Source: Thauera aromatica K172 (GTDB taxonomy: Bacteria > Pseudomonadota > Gammaproteobacteria > Burkholderiales > Rhodocyclaceae). Taken from it: 64,000 nt of DNA. Made by a program: the position numbers and the translations under genes. Of this stretch, positions 12,149-21,816 are shown piece by piece (within the stretch, counting starts at the first letter, position 1; each line of letters starts with the position of its first letter). Location of the stretch: positions 2,888,041 to 2,952,040 of the forward strand of contig NZ_CP028339.1 in NCBI RefSeq assembly GCF_003030465.1. Reading direction: 5' to 3'. A model generated the notes under the pieces. The model worked only from the letters and a program-made list of their open reading frames with translations. It was not told the DNA's origin and ran no database searches.

Positions 12149-12778
12149 TCAGCGGGAGTACAGTTCCACGACCAGGCCTTCATTGATCGTAGCAGGCAGT
12201 TCGCTGCGCACCGGATAGGCCTTGAACACGCCCTTGCCGGCCTTGGTATCGACTTCGAGCCACTCCGGGAAGCCACGCGAACCGGCGGCTTCGAGCGCGG
12301 CCTTGACCCGCAGGTGGTTGCGGGCACGCTCGGTCAGCTCGAGCACGTCGCCCGGGCGCACCACGTACGACGGAATGTTGACGCGCTTGCCATTGACCAG
12401 CACGCCGTTGTGGCGCACGACCTGGCGCGCTTCGGCACGCGAAGCGCCGAAGCCCATGCGGTAGGCGACGGAGTCCAGGCGACCTTCGAGCAGCTGGAGC
12501 AGATTCTCGCCGGTCTGGCCGCGGCGGCGGTCAGCTTCGGCATAGACCTTGCGGAACTGGCGTTCGAGCACGCCGTAGAGACGGCGGATCTTCTGCTTTT
12601 CACGCAGCTGGACGCCATACCCCGACAGACGCTGACCGGAGCGCTGGCCATGCTGGCCCGGCGCATAGGCGCGGCGCTCGATGGCGCACTTGTCGGTGAA
12701 ACACTTTTCGCCCTTCAGAAACAGCTTTTCGCCTTCGCGACGGCACTGACGGCACTTGGGATCGAGATTACGAGCCAC
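12149..12778 (-). CDS. rpsD: 30S ribosomal protein S4 (uS4)
   Basis: A 209-residue S4, a primary 16S rRNA binder that nucleates 30S assembly and in E. coli represses the alpha operon. The start is GTG at 12778 ([19 protein letters not shown]), giving an N-terminal Cys pair. The S4 RNA-binding domain is near residues 98-160, with [23 protein letters not shown]. It is 14 bp downstream of rpsK. Confidence 0.98.
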   Translation of the reverse strand: MARNLDPKCRQCRREGEKLFLKGEKCFTDKCAIERRAYAPGQHGQRSGQRLSGYGVQLREKQKIRRLYGVLERQFRKVYAEADRRRGQTGENLLQLLEGRLDSVAYRMGFGASRAEARQVVRHNGVLVNGKRVNIPSYVVRPGDVLELTERARNHLRVKAALEAAGSRGFPEWLEVDTKAGKGVFKAYPVRSELPATINEGLVVELYSR

Positions 12779-12792
12779 TTATCAACTCCTTG

Positions 12793-13182
12793 TCAGATAC
12801 GACGCTTTTTCGGCGGACGGCAGCCGTTATGCGGGATGGGGGTGATGTCCGTGATGCTGGAAATCTTGATCCCCAGCGCATTGAGAGCGCGAACCGAAGA
12901 CTCTCGCCCCGGGCCGGGGCCCTTGATGCGGACTTCGAGGTTCTTGATGCCGCATTCCTGAGCGACCTTGCCGGCCGCTTCGGCCGCCACCTGGGCCGCG
13001 AACGGCGTGCTCTTGCGCGAGCCCTTGAAGCCCGCGCCACCCGAAGTCGCCCACGACAGCGCGTTGCCCTGACGGTCGGTGATGGTGATGATCGTATTGT
13101 TGAAGCTCGCGTGAACGTGCGCGATGCCTTCCGCGACGTTCTTCTTGACCTTCTTACGAACCTTCGTTCCAGTCTTAGCCAT
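12793..13182 (-). CDS. rpsK: 30S ribosomal protein S11 (uS11)
   Basis: A 129-residue S11, part of the 30S platform next to the mRNA exit. It has the N-terminal lysine-rich extension KVRKKVKKN, then [19 protein letters not shown] and the typical end [10 protein letters not shown]. It is separated from rpsM by 12 bp. Confidence 0.98.
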   Translation of the reverse strand: MAKTGTKVRKKVKKNVAEGIAHVHASFNNTIITITDRQGNALSWATSGGAGFKGSRKSTPFAAQVAAEAAGKVAQECGIKNLEVRIKGPGPGRESSVRALNALGIKISSITDITPIPHNGCRPPKKRRI

Positions 13183-13194
13183 TATCGGTTCCTA

Positions 13195-13557
13195 TTACTT
13201 CTTGCCGGCGATCGCCTTGCGCGGGCCCTTGCGGGTGCGGGCGTTGGTGCGGGTACGCTGACCGCGCATCGGCAGGCCACGACGATGACGAACGCCGCGA
13301 TAGCAGCCCAGGTCCATCAGTCGCTTGATGTTCATGGTGACTTCACGACGCAGGTCGCCTTCGACAACGAAGCGACCGACTTCGTCACGCAGCTTCTCCA
13401 TGTCCGACTCGGTCAGATCCTTGACCTTCACCGAACGCTGGATACCGGCAGCGTCGCAAATCTTTTGAGCACGCGAACGGCCGATCCCATAGATGGCGGT
13501 CAGCGCGATCTCGGCATGCTTGTGATTGGGAATGTTTACCCCAGCAATACGGGCCAT
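13195..13557 (-). CDS. rpsM: 30S ribosomal protein S13 (uS13)
   Basis: A 120-residue S13 of the 30S head, forming the intersubunit bridge with L5 and contacting P-site tRNA through its basic C-terminal tail. It begins [20 protein letters not shown] and contains the H2TH-like [16 protein letters not shown] and the end [18 protein letters not shown]. It is the first gene of the alpha operon proper and is preceded by a promoter-like sequence and a 21-bp tandem repeat. Confidence 0.98.
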   Translation of the reverse strand: MARIAGVNIPNHKHAEIALTAIYGIGRSRAQKICDAAGIQRSVKVKDLTESDMEKLRDEVGRFVVEGDLRREVTMNIKRLMDLGCYRGVRHRRGLPMRGQRTRTNARTRKGPRKAIAGKK

Positions 13558-13585
13558 CCGTCTACCCCAAAATGCGAAACATTAA

Positions 13586-13614
13586 ATTCTAATGCCTGGC
13601 GTTGACTTGATCAA
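13586..13614 (-). promoter_or_regulatory. Candidate sigma-70 promoter upstream of rpsM
   Basis: On the minus strand TTGATC is followed after exactly 17 bp by TAGAAT, 29 bp upstream of the rpsM start. Matches to consensus are 4/6 and 5/6. The -35 element lies in the rpsM-proximal copy of the 21-bp tandem repeat. It could drive rpsM-rpsK-rpsD-rpoA-rplQ independently of the spc operon. Confidence 0.5.
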
Positions 13615-13638
13615 CCCTGGCGTTGACTTGATCAACCC
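13597..13638. repeat. Perfect 21-bp tandem duplication at the rpmJ 3' end
   Basis: The unit TGGCGTTGACTTGATCAACCC (split here as TGGCGTTGAC + TTGATCAACCC) occurs twice head to tail at 13597-13617 and 13618-13638. The distal copy contains the rpmJ stop codon (13632-13634). Each copy holds the small palindrome GTTGA-N5-TCAAC, so two tiny hairpins or one longer cross-pairing can form in the rpsM leader. Confidence 0.9.
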
Positions 13639-13745
13639 TGGCGCTGCTTGTGCCGCGGATCGCTGCAAATTACGCGAACCACTCCCTTGCGGCGAACGAT
13701 CTTGCAATTGCGGCAGAGCCGCTTTACCGATGCCTGGACTCTCAT
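13632..13745 (-). CDS. rpmJ: 50S ribosomal protein L36 (bL36), zinc-ribbon form
   Basis: A 37-residue protein encoded from ATG 13745 to TGA 13632: [20 protein letters not shown] and then [17 protein letters not shown]. The ligands Cys11, Cys14, Cys27 and His32 are all present, so this is the zinc-binding C+ paralogue and not the zinc-independent replacement. It lies between infA and rpsM, its conserved place in the spc-alpha junction. The stop codon lies in the 21-bp tandem repeat. Confidence 0.96.
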   Translation of the reverse strand: MRVQASVKRLCRNCKIVRRKGVVRVICSDPRHKQRQG

Positions 13746-13770
13746 GGTCTTGCTCCTGTTTCTCTGTTCT

Positions 13771-13989
13771 TCACTTGGTCCGGAAAACGATCCGGCCCTT
13801 GGTCAGGTCGTAGGGGGTGAGTTGTACCGTCACCTTGTCGCCGGGCAGGATCCGGATGTAGTGCATCCGCATTTTCCCGGAAATGTGGCCAAGGACGTAA
13901 TGTCCGTTCTCGAGCCTGACGCGGAATGTCGCATTGGGGAGGTTTTCGGTCACCTCGCCTTGCATTTCAATCACATCTTCCTTCGACAT
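13771..13989 (-). CDS. infA: Translation initiation factor IF-1
   Basis: A 72-residue S1/OB-fold protein that occupies the ribosomal A site during initiation. It begins [20 protein letters not shown] and contains [20 protein letters not shown] and the end GRIVFRTK. It starts 4 bp after the secY stop, so it is translationally coupled, and is followed by rpmJ. Confidence 0.98.
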   Translation of the reverse strand: MSKEDVIEMQGEVTENLPNATFRVRLENGHYVLGHISGKMRMHYIRILPGDKVTVQLTPYDLTKGRIVFRTK

Positions 13990-13993
13990 GGAC

Positions 13994-15319
13994 TTACCTG
14001 CCCGGGAAACCCGCCCCCTTGAAATTCGCCTTCTTCAGCAGACTCTCATACTGATGCGACATCACGAACGCCTGGACCTGGGCCATGAAGTCCATCGTCA
14101 CCACGACGATGATCAGCAGCGAGGTGCCGCCGAAATAGAACGGGACGTTCCACTTCAGGATCAGGAACTCGGGCAGCAGGCAGACCAGGGTGATATACAC
14201 CGCTCCGGCCAGCGTCAGCCGCATGAGAATCTTGTCGATGTAACGAGCGGTCTGGTCGCCGGGACGGATCCCGGGAACGAACGCACCGCTTTTCTTCAGG
14301 TTGTCCGCCGTCTCCCGGGCATTGAACACCAATGCCGTATAGAAGAAGCAGAAGAACACGATCGCCAGCGCGTACAGCATCACGTAGATCGGCTGGCCCG
14401 GCGACAGCGTGGATGCGATGTCGCGCAACCAGTACATGCCTTCGGAAGAACCGAACCACTGCCCCAGCGTCGCCGGGAACAGGATGATGCTGGAGGCGAA
14501 GATCGGCGGAATCACGCCCGACATGTTCAGCTTCAGCGGAAGGTGCGAGCTCTGTCCGCCATACACTTTGTTGCCGACCTGACGCTTGGCGTAATTGACC
14601 AGGATCTTGCGCTGCCCACGCTCGACGAACACCACGAAAGCGGTCACCAGCGCCACCAGCACGCAGATGAACAGCGCGGTGAAAGGATGCATCGCACCGG
14701 TACGGACCAGTTCGAACAACCCCCCGATCGCACTCGGCAGCCCCGCGACGATCCCCGCGAAGATGATGATCGAGATGCCGTTGCCGATGCCACGCTCGGT
14801 GATCTGCTCGCCCAGCCACATCAGGAACATCGTCCCGGTCACCAGCGTCGCCAAGGTGACGAAGCGGAACATCAGCCCCGGATCGAGCACCAGGCCCGGC
14901 TGCCCTTCGAGGGCAATCGCGATCCCCAGCGATTGGGCGAAGGCAAGCAGCAGCGTGCCGTAGCGAGTGTACTGCGTGATCTTGCGTCTTCCGGCCTCGC
15001 CTTCCTTCTTCAGCGCCTCCAGCTGCGGCACCGCGACCGTCATCAACTGCATGATGATCGAGGCCGAGATGTAGGGCATGATGCCCAGCGCGAAGATGGT
15101 GAAGCGGGACAGCGCGCCGCCCGAGAACAGGTTGAACACCCCGAGAATGCCACCCGCCTGGGACTGGAACAGCTCGGCCAGTCGCTCGGGGTCGATCCCG
15201 GGAACCGGGATATGGGCGCCGATGCGATAGACGATCAGCGCGCCCACGAGGAACAGCAGGCGACGCTTGAGGTCGCCGAACCGCCCCGTGCTTCCCAGCG
15301 TGGCAGGAGGATTCGCCAC
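13994..15319 (-). CDS. secY: Protein translocase subunit SecY
   Basis: A 441-residue ten-helix channel protein of the SecYEG translocon, through which SecA or ribosomes push pre-proteins. The N-terminus [20 protein letters not shown] leads into helix 1. The plug region and [15 protein letters not shown], then the cytoplasmic-loop motif [15 protein letters not shown], are all typical. The start appears to be GTG at 15319, 15 bp after rplO. Its partner SecE is encoded in the same supercluster at about 41 kb. Confidence 0.98.
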   Translation of the reverse strand: MANPPATLGSTGRFGDLKRRLLFLVGALIVYRIGAHIPVPGIDPERLAELFQSQAGGILGVFNLFSGGALSRFTIFALGIMPYISASIIMQLMTVAVPQLEALKKEGEAGRRKITQYTRYGTLLLAFAQSLGIAIALEGQPGLVLDPGLMFRFVTLATLVTGTMFLMWLGEQITERGIGNGISIIIFAGIVAGLPSAIGGLFELVRTGAMHPFTALFICVLVALVTAFVVFVERGQRKILVNYAKRQVGNKVYGGQSSHLPLKLNMSGVIPPIFASSIILFPATLGQWFGSSEGMYWLRDIASTLSPGQPIYVMLYALAIVFFCFFYTALVFNARETADNLKKSGAFVPGIRPGDQTARYIDKILMRLTLAGAVYITLVCLLPEFLILKWNVPFYFGGTSLLIIVVVTMDFMAQVQAFVMSHQYESLLKKANFKGAGFPGR

Positions 15320-15334
15320 AACCGTTTCCCTTGT

Positions 15335-15772
15335 TTACTCGGCCGCCACGGAACCGCCGGCAGCTTCGATCGCCGCCTTGGCACCCTGGGTAGCACCGAC
15401 ACCGCGCAACACAACCTTGCGGTTGATCGCCCCCGACAGCACGACCTTGGCGGACAGCGCATCCGCGGCGATCACGCCCGCCTGCTTGAGCGTCAGCAGA
15501 TCGACTTCATCGACCGGCAGCTTGTCCAGTTCGGACAGGCGCACCTCAACGTTGCGCGCACGCGTCAGCGACACGAAACCGCGCTTCGGGAGACGACGCT
15601 GCAGCGGCATCTGGCCGCCTTCGAAGCCGACCTTGTGGAAACCGCCGGCGCGAGACTTCTGCCCCTTGTGGCCGCGGCCGCAGGTCTTGCCCAGGCCGCT
15701 GCCCATGCCACGACCGACGCGACGGGCGGTCTTCTTCGAACCGTCACCGGGTTTGATGGTATTCAGGCGCAT
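15335..15772 (-). CDS. rplO: 50S ribosomal protein L15 (uL15)
   Basis: A 145-residue late-assembly protein. It begins [20 protein letters not shown] and contains [20 protein letters not shown] and [18 protein letters not shown]. The ATG at 15772 is chosen because L15 always starts there; the upstream extension overlaps rpmD. It starts 1 bp after the rpmD stop codon. Confidence 0.98.
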   Translation of the reverse strand: MRLNTIKPGDGSKKTARRVGRGMGSGLGKTCGRGHKGQKSRAGGFHKVGFEGGQMPLQRRLPKRGFVSLTRARNVEVRLSELDKLPVDEVDLLTLKQAGVIAADALSAKVVLSGAINRKVVLRGVGATQGAKAAIEAAGGSVAAE

Positions 15773-15773
15773 T

Positions 15774-15956
15774 TCAACCCTCGCACTTGAGCAGGTAGGA
15801 CACCTTGTTGACCATGCCCCGGACCTCGGGCGTGTCCGCCAGCTCAACCGTGTGGTTGAGCCGGCGCAGGCCGAGGCCGCGCACCGTAGCGCGGTGGGAC
15901 TGCTTGGTGCCGATCACGCTCTTGACGAGCGTCACCTTGATTTTCTTGTCCGACAT
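15774..15956 (-). CDS. rpmD: 50S ribosomal protein L30 (uL30)
   Basis: A 60-residue L30 with the diagnostic [20 protein letters not shown] followed by [18 protein letters not shown]. It lies between rpsE (3-bp gap) and rplO, as in the E. coli spc operon. Confidence 0.97.
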   Translation of the reverse strand: MSDKKIKVTLVKSVIGTKQSHRATVRGLGLRRLNHTVELADTPEVRGMVNKVSYLLKCEG

Positions 15957-15959
15957 CGC

Positions 15960-16484
15960 TTACCCCAGGATTTCTTCGACGGACTTGCCGCGCTTGGCCG
16001 CAATTTCCGCCGGGGTGTTGATCGCCATCAGGCCGTTGATCGTGGCACGGACGACGTTGTACGGGTTGGCGGAGCCGATGCACTTGCAGATGACGTCGGT
16101 CACGCCCATCACCTCGAAGACGGCACGCATCGGACCACCGGCGATGATGCCGGTACCGGCCGGAGCGGGCTGCATCAGCACCGAGGCGGCGCCGTGCTTG
16201 CCGACCACGGTGTGCTGCAGGGTGCCGCTCTTGAGGGACACCTTGCGCATCTTGCGACGCGCTTCGTCCATCGCCTTCTGCACCGCCACCGGCACTTCGC
16301 GGGACTTACCCTTGCCCATGCCGATCCCACCGTCGCCGTCGCCGACCACGGTCAGCGCGGCGAAGCCGAGGATACGGCCGCCCTTGACGACCTTGGTCAC
16401 GCGGTTGATCGCGACCATTTTCTCCTTCAGGCCGTCATCGCGCTCGTCGGAGGCTTGCGCACGTTTGGTTTGCTGCTTGGCCAT
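15960..16484 (-). CDS. rpsE: 30S ribosomal protein S5 (uS5)
   Basis: A 174-residue S5, involved in decoding fidelity and mRNA unwinding at the entry channel. The double-stranded RNA-binding domain reads [20 protein letters not shown], then [20 protein letters not shown]. The C-terminal domain has [20 protein letters not shown]. It is 12 bp after rplR. Confidence 0.98.
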   Translation of the reverse strand: MAKQQTKRAQASDERDDGLKEKMVAINRVTKVVKGGRILGFAALTVVGDGDGGIGMGKGKSREVPVAVQKAMDEARRKMRKVSLKSGTLQHTVVGKHGAASVLMQPAPAGTGIIAGGPMRAVFEVMGVTDVICKCIGSANPYNVVRATINGLMAINTPAEIAAKRGKSVEEILG

Positions 16485-16496
16485 ACGATTCCTCGC

Positions 16497-16850
16497 TTAG
16501 AACTTGAGGCCGCCTTCACGGGCAGCCTCGGCCAGCGCCTTCACGCGGCCGTGATACAGGAAGCCCGAGCGGTCGAACGAGACCTGCTCGACACCGGCAG
16601 CCTTGGCGCGTTCGGCAATCAACTTGCCGACGAGCTCGGCCGCAGCCTTGTTGCCGCCGTTCGGGGCCTGGGCGCGGACATCGGCCTCGACCGTCGAAGC
16701 GGCCGCGAGCACGCGGGAACCGCAACCCGAAATGACCTGGGCGTAGATGTGGCAGTTGGACCGGAACACCGTCAGGCGAACCGCCTTGAGCTCCGCAATC
16801 TTGGCGCGAGTTTTGCGCGCACGGCGAAGACGAGTTTCTTTCTTGTTCAT
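16497..16850 (-). CDS. rplR: 50S ribosomal protein L18 (uL18)
   Basis: A 117-residue 5S rRNA-binding protein. Visible landmarks are the basic start [36 protein letters not shown] and [20 protein letters not shown], which match L18 throughout. It follows rplF by 11 bp. Confidence 0.98.
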   Translation of the reverse strand: MNKKETRLRRARKTRAKIAELKAVRLTVFRSNCHIYAQVISGCGSRVLAAASTVEADVRAQAPNGGNKAAAELVGKLIAERAKAAGVEQVSFDRSGFLYHGRVKALAEAAREGGLKF

Positions 16851-16861
16851 GACGAACCGCC

Positions 16862-17395
16862 TTACTTCTTCTTGGTTTCCTTGAGGACCACCACTTCGTC
16901 CGAATAACGGACGCCCTTGCCCTTGTAAGGTTCGGGAGCGCGGTAGGCACGCACCTCGGCTGCGACCTGGCCGACCTGCTGCTTGTCGATACCTTTGATC
17001 ACGACTTCGGTCTGGGTCGGAGTTTCAACCTTCACGCCGGCCGGCATCTGGTGCACGACCGGATGCGAGAAGCCCAGCGACAGGTTCAGCTTGTCACCCT
17101 GAGCCTGGGCGCGGTAACCCACACCGACGAGGGTCAGCTTGCGCTCGAAACCCTTCGAGACCCCGGTAACCATGTTGTTCAGCAGAGCGCGCACGGTGCC
17201 CGACATCGCGCGTGCATTGGGCACGCCGTCACGGGCCTTGCACACCAGGGCATCGCCTTCACGCTCGACGCTGACTGCGGGGCTGAGCGGCTGGATGAGT
17301 GAGCCCAACGGGCCCTTGACCGCGACCTGGGAAGCGGAAATGCTGATTTCCACCCCTTGCGGGATCACGACCGGATTCTTCGCTACACGAGACAT
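16862..17395 (-). CDS. rplF: 50S ribosomal protein L6 (uL6)
   Basis: A 177-residue two-domain protein near the factor-binding centre. It starts [17 protein letters not shown] at ATG 17395; an upstream in-frame extension overlaps the rpsH end and is rejected. The C-terminal domain carries [19 protein letters not shown], the conserved L6 block. It is located 10 bp after rpsH. Confidence 0.98.
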   Translation of the reverse strand: MSRVAKNPVVIPQGVEISISASQVAVKGPLGSLIQPLSPAVSVEREGDALVCKARDGVPNARAMSGTVRALLNNMVTGVSKGFERKLTLVGVGYRAQAQGDKLNLSLGFSHPVVHQMPAGVKVETPTQTEVVIKGIDKQQVGQVAAEVRAYRAPEPYKGKGVRYSDEVVVLKETKKK

Positions 17396-17405
17396 CGTTC
17401 CCCCC

Positions 17406-17801
17406 TTATGCGACGAGGCAGATGACTTCGCCACCGACGCGGTTCGCGCGCGCCGAACGGTCGGTCATCACACCGCGCGGCGTGGACACGATGGCGACAC
17501 CGAGGCCGTTCATCACCCGCGGCAGATCGTCGCTGCCCTTGTAGATACGCAACCCCGGACGGCTCACGCGCTCGATGCGCTCGATGACCGGACGGCCGGC
17601 GTAGTATTTCAGCGTCACGTCGAGCGAGGCCTTGCCAGCCTCATCGCGCACGGCGTAAGCGTCGATGTAACCTTCATCCTGCAACACTTTGGCGATCGCA
17701 ACCTTCAGCTTCGACGAAGGCATCGAAACCGTTGCCTTCTGGGCCTGCTGGCCGTTGCGGATGCGCGTCAGCATGTCGGCGATCGGATCGGACATACTCA
17801 T
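17406..17801 (-). CDS. rpsH: 30S ribosomal protein S8 (uS8)
   Basis: A 131-residue central-domain 16S rRNA binder, the usual autogenous repressor of the spc operon in E. coli. It contains [20 protein letters not shown] and the C-terminal S8 signature [20 protein letters not shown]. It is 13 bp after rpsN. Confidence 0.98.
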   Translation of the reverse strand: MSMSDPIADMLTRIRNGQQAQKATVSMPSSKLKVAIAKVLQDEGYIDAYAVRDEAGKASLDVTLKYYAGRPVIERIERVSRPGLRIYKGSDDLPRVMNGLGVAIVSTPRGVMTDRSARANRVGGEVICLVA

Positions 17802-17814
17802 CTTCGAATTCTCC

Positions 17815-18120
17815 TTACCAGCTCGCCTTGGTCATTCCGGGCACTTCGCCACGGAACGCGATTTCGCGCAGCTTGTTGCGGCACAGACCGAACTTGCGAA
17901 AAACACCGCGCGGACGCCCGGTGAGCGCGCAACGGTTGCGCTGGCGCGTCGGATTGGCGTTGCGGGGCAGTTGCTGCAGGGCCAGGCGAGCGGCCATGCG
18001 TTCTTCCTCGGACAGATTGCTGTCCTTGACCTGCGCGACGAGCGCGGCACGCTTGGCGGCGAACTTTTCCACCAGCTTGGCACGCTTTACTTCGCGATTG
18101 ATCAGAGCGAGTTTCGCCAT
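17815..18120 (-). CDS. rpsN: 30S ribosomal protein S14 (uS14), zinc-independent form
   Basis: A 101-residue long-form S14 beginning [20 protein letters not shown], with [20 protein letters not shown] near the end. The CxxC pairs of the zinc form are absent, as in E. coli. The start is ATG 18120, 7 bp after rplE. The combination of a zinc-free S14 with a zinc-binding L36 is normal for this class. Confidence 0.97.
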   Translation of the reverse strand: MAKLALINREVKRAKLVEKFAAKRAALVAQVKDSNLSEEERMAARLALQQLPRNANPTRQRNRCALTGRPRGVFRKFGLCRNKLREIAFRGEVPGMTKASW

Positions 18121-18127
18121 ATCACCC

Positions 18128-18667
18128 TCAATTCTTGAACGGGAACTTGAACGCACCGAGGAGGGCACGCGCTTCCTCGTCCGTCTTCGCCGTGGTCGTG
18201 ATGCTGATGTTCATGCCACGCAGCGCATCGATCTTGTCGTACTCGATCTCGGGGAAAATGATCTGCTCCTTGACCCCGAGGTTGTAGTTGCCACGACCAT
18301 CGAAGCCTTTCGAGGCGATTCCGCGGAAGTCGCGCACGCGCGGCAGGGCGATGGTGATCAGGCGATCGAGGAACTCGAACATGCGCGGACCGCGCAGCGT
18401 GACCATGCAGCCGATCGGATAGCCGTCACGGATCTTGAAACCGGCGATCGACTTGCGCGCCTTGGTCGTGACCGGCTTCTGGCCGGCGATCTTGGTCATG
18501 TCACCAACGGCGTTTTCCAGGATCTTCTTGTCACCGACCGCCTCGCCGACACCCATGTTAAGGGTGATCTTGGTGATGCGCGGGACTTCCATCACGGACT
18601 TGTAGCCGAACTGCTGCTGCAGCGCCGGCGCGACTTCGTCCTTGTAAACTTGTTGCAAGCGAGCCAT
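18128..18667 (-). CDS. rplE: 50S ribosomal protein L5 (uL5)
   Basis: A 179-residue 5S rRNA-binding protein of the central protuberance. It contains [40 protein letters not shown] and the end [17 protein letters not shown]. The ATG at 18667 has an AGGAG site at good spacing, so I prefer it to the GTG two codons upstream. It is 9 bp after rplX. Confidence 0.98.
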   Translation of the reverse strand: MARLQQVYKDEVAPALQQQFGYKSVMEVPRITKITLNMGVGEAVGDKKILENAVGDMTKIAGQKPVTTKARKSIAGFKIRDGYPIGCMVTLRGPRMFEFLDRLITIALPRVRDFRGIASKGFDGRGNYNLGVKEQIIFPEIEYDKIDALRGMNISITTTAKTDEEARALLGAFKFPFKN

Positions 18668-18676
18668 CGTCACTCC

Positions 18677-18994
18677 TTAGGCGTTCACCAGCTCGCCGTT
18701 CGACTTGAAGAAACGGACCTTGCGGCCATCCTCAAGCGTCTTGATCCCGACACGCTCACCCTTCTGGGTCGCGGGATTGAACAGCGCGACATTCGACACG
18801 TGGATCGGCATTTCCTTCTCGACGATGCCACCCACCTCACCCTTGAGCGGATTCGGACGAACATGCTTCTTCACCCGATTCACACCCTCGACCACGACGC
18901 GCTCGTCATCGACGCGGCGCAGCACGGTGCCGCGACGGCCACGATCCTTGCCCGTCAGCACCACCACTTCGTCACCCTTGCGGATCTTGTTCAT
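18677..18994 (-). CDS. rplX: 50S ribosomal protein L24 (uL24)
   Basis: A 105-residue assembly initiator with the KOW motif [20 protein letters not shown] at the N-terminus and [20 protein letters not shown] in the middle. It is 11 bp after rplN. Confidence 0.97.
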   Translation of the reverse strand: MNKIRKGDEVVVLTGKDRGRRGTVLRRVDDERVVVEGVNRVKKHVRPNPLKGEVGGIVEKEMPIHVSNVALFNPATQKGERVGIKTLEDGRKVRFFKSNGELVNA

Positions 18995-19005
18995 CTACGG
19001 ACTCC

Positions 19006-19374
<369 letters not shown>

Positions 19375-19466
19375 GAAAGTATCTCCAACTTATCCCGCAT
19401 GCGCGGACAGTCTTGGAACCCGTCAGGGTAGAATGCCCCGAGCGAGCCCCGGAGCAAAGAGGCAAA

Positions 19467-19495
19467 AGTATAACAGCTTGGCACTACTGCGCCAA
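19467..19495 (-). promoter_or_regulatory. Candidate sigma-70 promoter for the spc segment (rplN onward)
   Basis: On the minus strand TTGGCG is followed after exactly 17 bp by TATACT, about 90 bp upstream of rplN. Matches to consensus are 4/6 and 5/6. The -35 hexamer is part of the downstream-facing arm of the hairpin described at 19474-19499. Confidence 0.55.
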
Positions 19496-19504
19496 GCTGT
19501 TTTT
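19474..19504. terminator. Hairpin between rpsQ and rplN (attenuator-like)
   Basis: A perfect 9-bp inverted repeat CAGCTTGGC / GCCAAGCTG with an 8-nt loop. On the plus strand it is followed by TTTTT. On the minus strand, the coding direction here, it is followed by TTATACTTTT, an interrupted U-tract. It could partially terminate S10-operon transcripts where a new promoter begins. Confidence 0.55.
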
Positions 19505-19527
19505 CTGCGACTTGCTTGTAACTCTGG

Positions 19528-19797
19528 TCAGATGATGCGTGCCTTTTCGAGCACCTTGGCGACCCGCCAGGTCTTGGTGCGCGAAATCGGACGGCATTCC
19601 TCGATTTCCACCAGATCGCCGGCGGCAGCCACGCCGTCTTCAACGTGAGCGTGGTACTTCGCCGAACGGGTAATGACCTTGCCGTACAGCGGGTGCTTGA
19701 CCCGGCGCTCGACGAGGACGGTCACCGTCTTCTGCATCTTGTCGCTCACCACACGCCCAACCAGCGCGCGACGAACCTTTTCAACTTGTTCGCTCAT
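19528..19797 (-). CDS. rpsQ: 30S ribosomal protein S17 (uS17)
   Basis: An 89-residue OB-fold protein that binds 16S helix 11. It contains [20 protein letters not shown], then [20 protein letters not shown] and [13 protein letters not shown]. The start overlaps the rpmC stop as ATGA. It is the last gene of the S10 segment before the 153-bp gap. Confidence 0.97.
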   Translation of the reverse strand: MSEQVEKVRRALVGRVVSDKMQKTVTVLVERRVKHPLYGKVITRSAKYHAHVEDGVAAAGDLVEIEECRPISRTKTWRVAKVLEKARII

Positions 19798-19988
19798 TGC
19801 TGACCCGCCTTTTCGCGCAGGATGGTACGAACGCGTGCGATATCGCGGCGGACCTTCCCGATCTGACTCGTATTGCCCAGTTGCTGAGTGGCGTGCTGCA
19901 TGCGCAGCGAAAACTGCGCCTTCAGCAGCTCGAGCAATTCATTGTTCAATTCATCTGCGCTCTTGGCGCGGAGTTCAGTGGCTTTCAT
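19794..19988 (-). CDS. rpmC: 50S ribosomal protein L29 (uL29)
   Basis: A 64-residue helical hairpin protein near the tunnel exit. It begins [20 protein letters not shown] and contains [21 protein letters not shown] chose ATG 19988, which follows the rplP stop and a GGGGGT site; a TTG two codons earlier is less likely. Its stop overlaps the rpsQ start. Confidence 0.96.
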   Translation of the reverse strand: MKATELRAKSADELNNELLELLKAQFSLRMQHATQQLGNTSQIGKVRRDIARVRTILREKAGQQ

Positions 19989-19990
19989 GT

Positions 19991-20407
19991 TCAACCCCCA
20001 ATCTGACGGGTAACGAACACGGTCTCGATCGGCAGCTTGGCGGCAGCGAGCCGGAAAGCTTCGCGAGCGAGTTCTTCGGCCACGCCGTCCATTTCGTAGA
20101 GCACCTTGCCCGGCTGGATCTCAGCGACCCAGTATTCGGGGTTACCCTTGCCGTTACCCATTCGGACTTCCGCCGGCTTCTTCGAGATCGGCTTGTCCGG
20201 GAAAATGCGGATCCAGATCCGGCCGCCGCGCTTGATGTGGCGGGTCATCGCCCGGCGCGCGGACTCGATCTGGCGCGCGGTCAGCCGGCCGCGGCCGACC
20301 GCTTTCAGGCCGTATTCGCCGAAGGACACCTTGGCGCCGCGGGTGGCAACGCCGGTATTGCGGCCCTTCTGCTCCTTCCGATACTTCCTTCTAGTCGGTT
20401 GCAGCAT
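19991..20407 (-). CDS. rplP: 50S ribosomal protein L16 (uL16)
   Basis: A 138-residue L16 lining the A-site tRNA corridor. It begins [20 protein letters not shown] and contains [20 protein letters not shown] and the arginine-bearing [20 protein letters not shown], where YcfD-type hydroxylases act in relatives. Two adjacent ATGs exist (20410, 20407). The second has better spacing to the AGGAG site and matches the E. coli start. It overlaps the rpsC stop. Confidence 0.97.
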   Translation of the reverse strand: MLQPTRRKYRKEQKGRNTGVATRGAKVSFGEYGLKAVGRGRLTARQIESARRAMTRHIKRGGRIWIRIFPDKPISKKPAEVRMGNGKGNPEYWVAEIQPGKVLYEMDGVAEELAREAFRLAAAKLPIETVFVTRQIGG

Positions 20408-21177
20408 CATTCACTCCTGCTTTCTTCTTGCCGACCTTCGCCACGACGGGCGGGACGGCGACCCGGACGGCCCTCGCCGTCACGCGGCGCGCCACGGCGA
20501 CCACGGCGGTTGTCGGCTTCGGGTTCGGCCGCCACCGGCTGCTCGTTGCGACCCAGCATCTCGCCCTTGAACACCCAGACCTTGATCCCGATGATGCCGT
20601 AGGTGGTCTTCGCCTCCGACACGCCGTAATCGATGTTGGCGCGCAGCGTGTGCAGCGGCACACGGCCTTCGCGATACCACTCGGTCCGGGCGATCTCGGC
20701 ACCGTTGAGACGGCCCGAGCTCATGATCTTGATGCCCTGGGCGCCGAGGCGCATGGCGTTCTGCATCGCACGCTTCATCGCGCGACGGAACATGATCCGC
20801 TTCTCGAGCTGCTGGGCGATGGAATCGGCGATCAGCTTGGCATCGACTTCGGGCTTGCGCACTTCTTCGATGTTCACGTGGACCGGCACGCCCATGATCT
20901 TCTGCAGATCACGCTTGAGCGCCTCGATGTCCTCGCCTTTCTTGCCGATCACCACACCCGGACGGGCACTGAACAGCGTGATGCGCGCGTTCTTGGCCGG
21001 GCGCTCGATGATCACGCGGCCGACCGAGGCGTGCGCCAGGCGCTTCTTCAGGTAGTCGCGGACCTTCAGGTCCTCGTGCAGCATGCCGGAATAATCACGG
21101 CTGGAAGCGAACCAGCGCGAACCCCAGTCACGCGTGACGGCGAGGCGGAAGCCGGTAGGATGGATTTTCTGACCCAT
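20407..21177 (-). CDS. rpsC: 30S ribosomal protein S3 (uS3)
   Basis: A 256-residue S3 of the mRNA entry tunnel and helicase site. The KH domain holds [20 protein letters not shown]. The C-terminal domain has [20 protein letters not shown] and [20 protein letters not shown]. Compared with the 233-residue E. coli protein it carries an extra tail of about 35 residues rich in Arg, Gly, Glu and Pro (from about residue 218), as is usual in betaproteobacterial S3. It lies 9 bp after rplV. Confidence 0.98.
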   Translation of the reverse strand: MGQKIHPTGFRLAVTRDWGSRWFASSRDYSGMLHEDLKVRDYLKKRLAHASVGRVIIERPAKNARITLFSARPGVVIGKKGEDIEALKRDLQKIMGVPVHVNIEEVRKPEVDAKLIADSIAQQLEKRIMFRRAMKRAMQNAMRLGAQGIKIMSSGRLNGAEIARTEWYREGRVPLHTLRANIDYGVSEAKTTYGIIGIKVWVFKGEMLGRNEQPVAAEPEADNRRGRRGAPRDGEGRPGRRPARRGEGRQEESRSE

Positions 21178-21186
21178 ATTTACTCC

Positions 21187-21516
21187 TTACTCGCCGACAG
21201 TCACGTAGACGTGGCAGGTGGGCTTGAGGATGCGGTTGCCGCGACCCTTCGCACGCGCGGTGAAGCGCTTCAGCGTCATGCCCTCTTCCACGTGAATGGT
21301 CTTGACCTTCAGCGTGTCGATATCGGCACCATCGTTGTGCTCGGCATTGGCAATCGCCGATTCGAGCACTTTGCGGATGATCTTCGCGCCCTTCTTGGGC
21401 GAGAACGCCAGGGTGTTCAGTGCCTGATCGACGCGCTTGCCACGGATCAGGTCAGCGACCAGGCGGCCCTTCTGGGCCGACAGGCGCACGCCACGGAGCA
21501 TTGCTTTGGTTTCCAT
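21187..21516 (-). CDS. rplV: 50S ribosomal protein L22 (uL22)
   Basis: A 109-residue L22 whose extended beta-hairpin reaches the exit-tunnel constriction. It contains [20 protein letters not shown] and [20 protein letters not shown], then [20 protein letters not shown] (the hairpin tip, with no macrolide-type deletion). It is 14 bp after rpsS. Confidence 0.98.
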   Translation of the reverse strand: METKAMLRGVRLSAQKGRLVADLIRGKRVDQALNTLAFSPKKGAKIIRKVLESAIANAEHNDGADIDTLKVKTIHVEEGMTLKRFTARAKGRGNRILKPTCHVYVTVGE

Positions 21517-21530
21517 GTCGTCTCGTCCCC

Positions 21531-21806
21531 TTAACGCTTGGCTTTCTTGCTGGCGGCATGACCCTTGAAGGTCCGCGTCAGCGCGAATTCGCCCAGCTTG
21601 TGGCCGACCATGTTCTCGGTCACGAACACCGGAATGTGCTGCTTGCCGTTATGGACAGCAATCGTCAGGCCGATGAAATCGGGCAGGATCGTGGAACGGC
21701 GCGACCAGGTCTTGATCGGGCGCTTGTCGTTGCTCGTCCGCACCGCGTCGACCTTCTTCAGGAGGTGCGCGTCGATGAACGGGCCTTTTTTGATAGAACG
21801 TGCCAT
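21531..21806 (-). CDS. rpsS: 30S ribosomal protein S19 (uS19)
   Basis: A 91-residue head protein paired with S13. It starts [20 protein letters not shown] and contains [20 protein letters not shown] and [20 protein letters not shown], all family-diagnostic. It is 10 bp after rplB. Confidence 0.98.
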   Translation of the reverse strand: MARSIKKGPFIDAHLLKKVDAVRTSNDKRPIKTWSRRSTILPDFIGLTIAVHNGKQHIPVFVTENMVGHKLGEFALTRTFKGHAASKKAKR

Positions 21807-21816
21807 CTTTTACCCC

